DNA of 64,000 bases, taken from Streptosporangium sp. NBC_01495 (lineage in GTDB: Bacteria > Actinomycetota > Actinomycetes > Streptosporangiales > Streptosporangiaceae). Every line of letters starts with the position of its first letter. Position 1 is the first letter of the stretch. Location of the stretch: positions 6,696,001 to 6,760,000 of the forward strand of contig NZ_CP109430.1 of the NCBI RefSeq assembly GCF_036250735.1, given 5' to 3'. The notes under the pieces are model-generated. The model saw nothing but the letters and a program-made list of their open reading frames with translations. It was not told where the DNA came from and made no database searches. Made by a program: the position numbers and the translations under genes. Below, in pieces: positions 62,372 through 64,000 of this stretch.

Positions 62372-64000
62372 GTGACATCGCGCCCAGAGGTGAGACGTGG
62401 TCCCGGCGTGTGCCTGGGCCTGCTGGCGGCCTGCGGGGTGTTCGGCGGGCTGCTGGCCGCGATGGCCGCGCTGCCGCTGGTCGGCACGGCCGGGCTCACC
62501 GTCAACAACGTCACGAGGACCCTCACCGACCTGCCCCCGAGCCCCCGGGAGAACCCGCTCCCGCAGCGCACCGTGCTGCTGGACAAGAACGGCAAGCGGT
62601 TCGCCCAGTTCTACACGGAGAACCGGACGGTCGTGACGCTCGCCCAGGTCGCCCCCGTCATGCGTGACGCGATCGTGGCGATCGAGGACTCGCGCTTCTA
62701 CGAGCACGCCGGCCTGGACATCAAGGGCACCCTGCGCGCCCTGGTCACCAACACCAGGGCGGGCGGGGTGCGACAGGGCGGGTCCTCGCTCACCCAGCAG
62801 CTCGTGAAGAACATCCTGCTCGAGAACTCCGAGACCGACACCGAGCGCGCCCAGGCCCGCGCGCCCAGCGTCCAGCGCAAGATCACCGAGCTGCGGTACG
62901 CGCTGGCGATGGAGCGGAAGTACAGCAAGGCCGAGATCCTGGAGCGCTATCTCAACATCGCCTACTTCGGCGCGGGCGCCTTCGGGGTGGAGGCCGCCGC
63001 CCAGCGGTTCTTCTCGGTCCCGGCCTCCCGGCTGACCCTGCCCCAGGCCGCGGCGCTGGCCGGCGCGGTCCGCACGCCGTACGCCACCGACCCGTCGCTG
63101 GACGCCGCGCGCCGGGAGCGGCTGCGCGAGCGCAGGGACATCGTCCTGGACCGGATGGCCCAGCTGTCGTACGTCACCCCGGCGCGGGCCGAGGCCGCCA
63201 AGAGGCGCCCGCTCGCCATCCGCCTCAAGCCCGAGCCGGGCGGCTGCGACGGGAGCGTCTACCCCTACTTCTGTCTTTACGTGCACCGGGAGCTGCTGAC
63301 CAACACGGCCTTCGGCCACACCCGCGCGGAGCGGGAACGCCGCCTGGCCAGGGGCGGCATCGTGCTGCGCACCACGCTGGCGCCGAAGGCGCAGCGGGCC
63401 GCGGAACGCGCCATCGCCGCGCGGGTCGGCAGGAAGGACACCGAGGTCGCGGCCGAGGCCATGGTCCAGCCGGGCACCGGGCGGATCCGGGCCATGGCGG
63501 CGAGCAAGCGGTACGGCAGCAACGCCGGCAACGCCAGGAACGGCCCCAGCACCACCTACAACCTGCCCGCAGACATGGCGCACGGCGGCGGCCAGGGCTT
63601 CCAGGCGGGATCGACGTTCAAGGTGTTCACCCTGGCGACCGCGCTGGCCCAGGGCTGGCGGTTCGACCAGGGCTTCATGACACCCGGCGGTTTCGTCCCC
63701 GACAGCGGTTTCACCGACTGCAGGGGCCGCAAGGTCAACGACCCCGGCGCGGAGATCTTCAACGCGAGCGGCGAGGGCAAGGGCGGCCCGCAGAGCCTGT
63801 CCACCGGTACCTGGAAGTCGGTGAACATCTTCTACATGATGCTGGAGCAGCGGGTGGGCCTGTGCCCGGTCGTCACGACCGCCAAAGCCCTGGGCATCGC
63901 CCGCGCCGACGGCACCCCGCTGCGGGAGGTGCCGACCTTCACCCTCGGCGTGAACGAGATGGACCCGGTGACCGTGGCGTCCGCGTTCGCCGCGTTCGGG
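62372..64000 (+). CDS. Class A penicillin-binding protein (3' part outside window)
   Basis: 543 codons are visible from GTG 62372; the ribosome site is unclear and GTG 62390 or 62408 are alternatives. One membrane helix (about 12-36), then a GT51 glycosyltransferase domain (VAIEDSRFYEHAGLD with catalytic Glu105, RQGGSSLTQQLVKN, ERYLNIAYFGAGAFGVEAAA in parts) and a transpeptidase domain with SxxK as GSTFK (Ser414, Lys417) and SxN as SVN (Ser483). The KTG motif lies beyond the window. Polymerises and cross-links peptidoglycan at the outer face of the membrane. 53 bases after murA, so probably co-transcribed. Confidence 0.93.
   Translation, partial: MTSRPEVRRGPGVCLGLLAACGVFGGLLAAMAALPLVGTAGLTVNNVTRTLTDLPPSPRENPLPQRTVLLDKNGKRFAQFYTENRTVVTLAQVAPVMRDAIVAIEDSRFYEHAGLDIKGTLRALVTNTRAGGVRQGGSSLTQQLVKNILLENSETDTERAQARAPSVQRKITELRYALAMERKYSKAEILERYLNIAYFGAGAFGVEAAAQRFFSVPASRLTLPQAAALAGAVRTPYATDPSLDAARRERLRERRDIVLDRMAQLSYVTPARAEAAKRRPLAIRLKPEPGGCDGSVYPYFCLYVHRELLTNTAFGHTRAERERRLARGGIVLRTTLAPKAQRAAERAIAARVGRKDTEVAAEAMVQPGTGRIRAMAASKRYGSNAGNARNGPSTTYNLPADMAHGGGQGFQAGSTFKVFTLATALAQGWRFDQGFMTPGGFVPDSGFTDCRGRKVNDPGAEIFNASGEGKGGPQSLSTGTWKSVNIFYMMLEQRVGLCPVVTTAKALGIARADGTPLREVPTFTLGVNEMDPVTVASAFAAFG

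Overview
The window is high-GC DNA (roughly 70% or more by eye) with GTG and TTG starts, many 4-base ATGA/GTGA gene overlaps, bifunctional PriA instead of separate HisA and TrpF, mycosin-free Gram-positive envelope genes and typical actinobacterial accessory proteins (AfsR/SARP regulator, TIGR02234 and DUF2752 trp-cluster proteins, VIT family protein). It is chromosomal DNA of a filamentous actinomycete, probably of the Streptosporangiaceae or a near relative; the family-level guess is inference.

Layout. (1) 1-3161, minus strand: the end of a polyketide/nonribosomal peptide locus that runs off the left edge, made of a free acyl/peptidyl carrier protein and a large protein in which a shrunken, catalytically dead ketosynthase-acyltransferase is fused to an intact condensation domain. 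(2) 3355-13389: central metabolism, pyruvate kinase, a secreted subtilisin-like protease, and both subunits of glutamate synthase (gltB, gltD). (3) 13589-17830: a bis-aminopropyl-spermidine-synthase-like protein, two paralogous membrane-anchored proteins of unknown function separated by an IS200/IS605 end remnant, and a VIT/CCC1-type transporter. (4) 17979-26312: lgt, a DsbA/MauE redox pair and the trp cluster (trpA, trpB, trpC, small membrane proteins, hisI); trpE and trpF are absent. (5) 26425-51779: a block of about 25 kb of accessory genes sitting between hisI and hisF: polyphosphate kinase 2, an amino-acid ABC uptake operon, a heterodimeric ABC exporter, a glutamine-synthetase relative, a TnpB element with an orphan HTH gene, a Uma2 nuclease, a xanthine-dehydrogenase/CoxLMS-type molybdoenzyme, and a kinase-SARP-lipoprotein-OmpA operon. 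(6) 51960-58079: the his operon hisD-C-B-(orf)-H-(orf)-priA-F. (7) 58179-64000: YbaK deacylase, amidase, membrane protein, a MurA with Asp in place of the catalytic Cys, and the first part of a class A penicillin-binding protein cut by the right edge.

Most notable signal: between hisD and hisC lie tandem copies of a 71-bp unit copied from the 3' end of hisD. Each copy carries its own Shine-Dalgarno sequence and a 22-24 codon open frame, and every stop overlaps the next start by four bases, so five mini-ORFs form an unbroken translational relay from hisD to hisC. The amidase gene and coxL also have 72- to 75-bp duplications at their 3' ends. A further small coupled ORF precedes trpC.

How the genes work together: gltBD supplies glutamate, the trp and his clusters share PriA (both HisA and TrpF reactions), the ABC uptake operon probably imports an amino acid, and the end genes serve cell-wall synthesis. 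Functions are assigned from recognisable motifs read in the translations; no database search was run.
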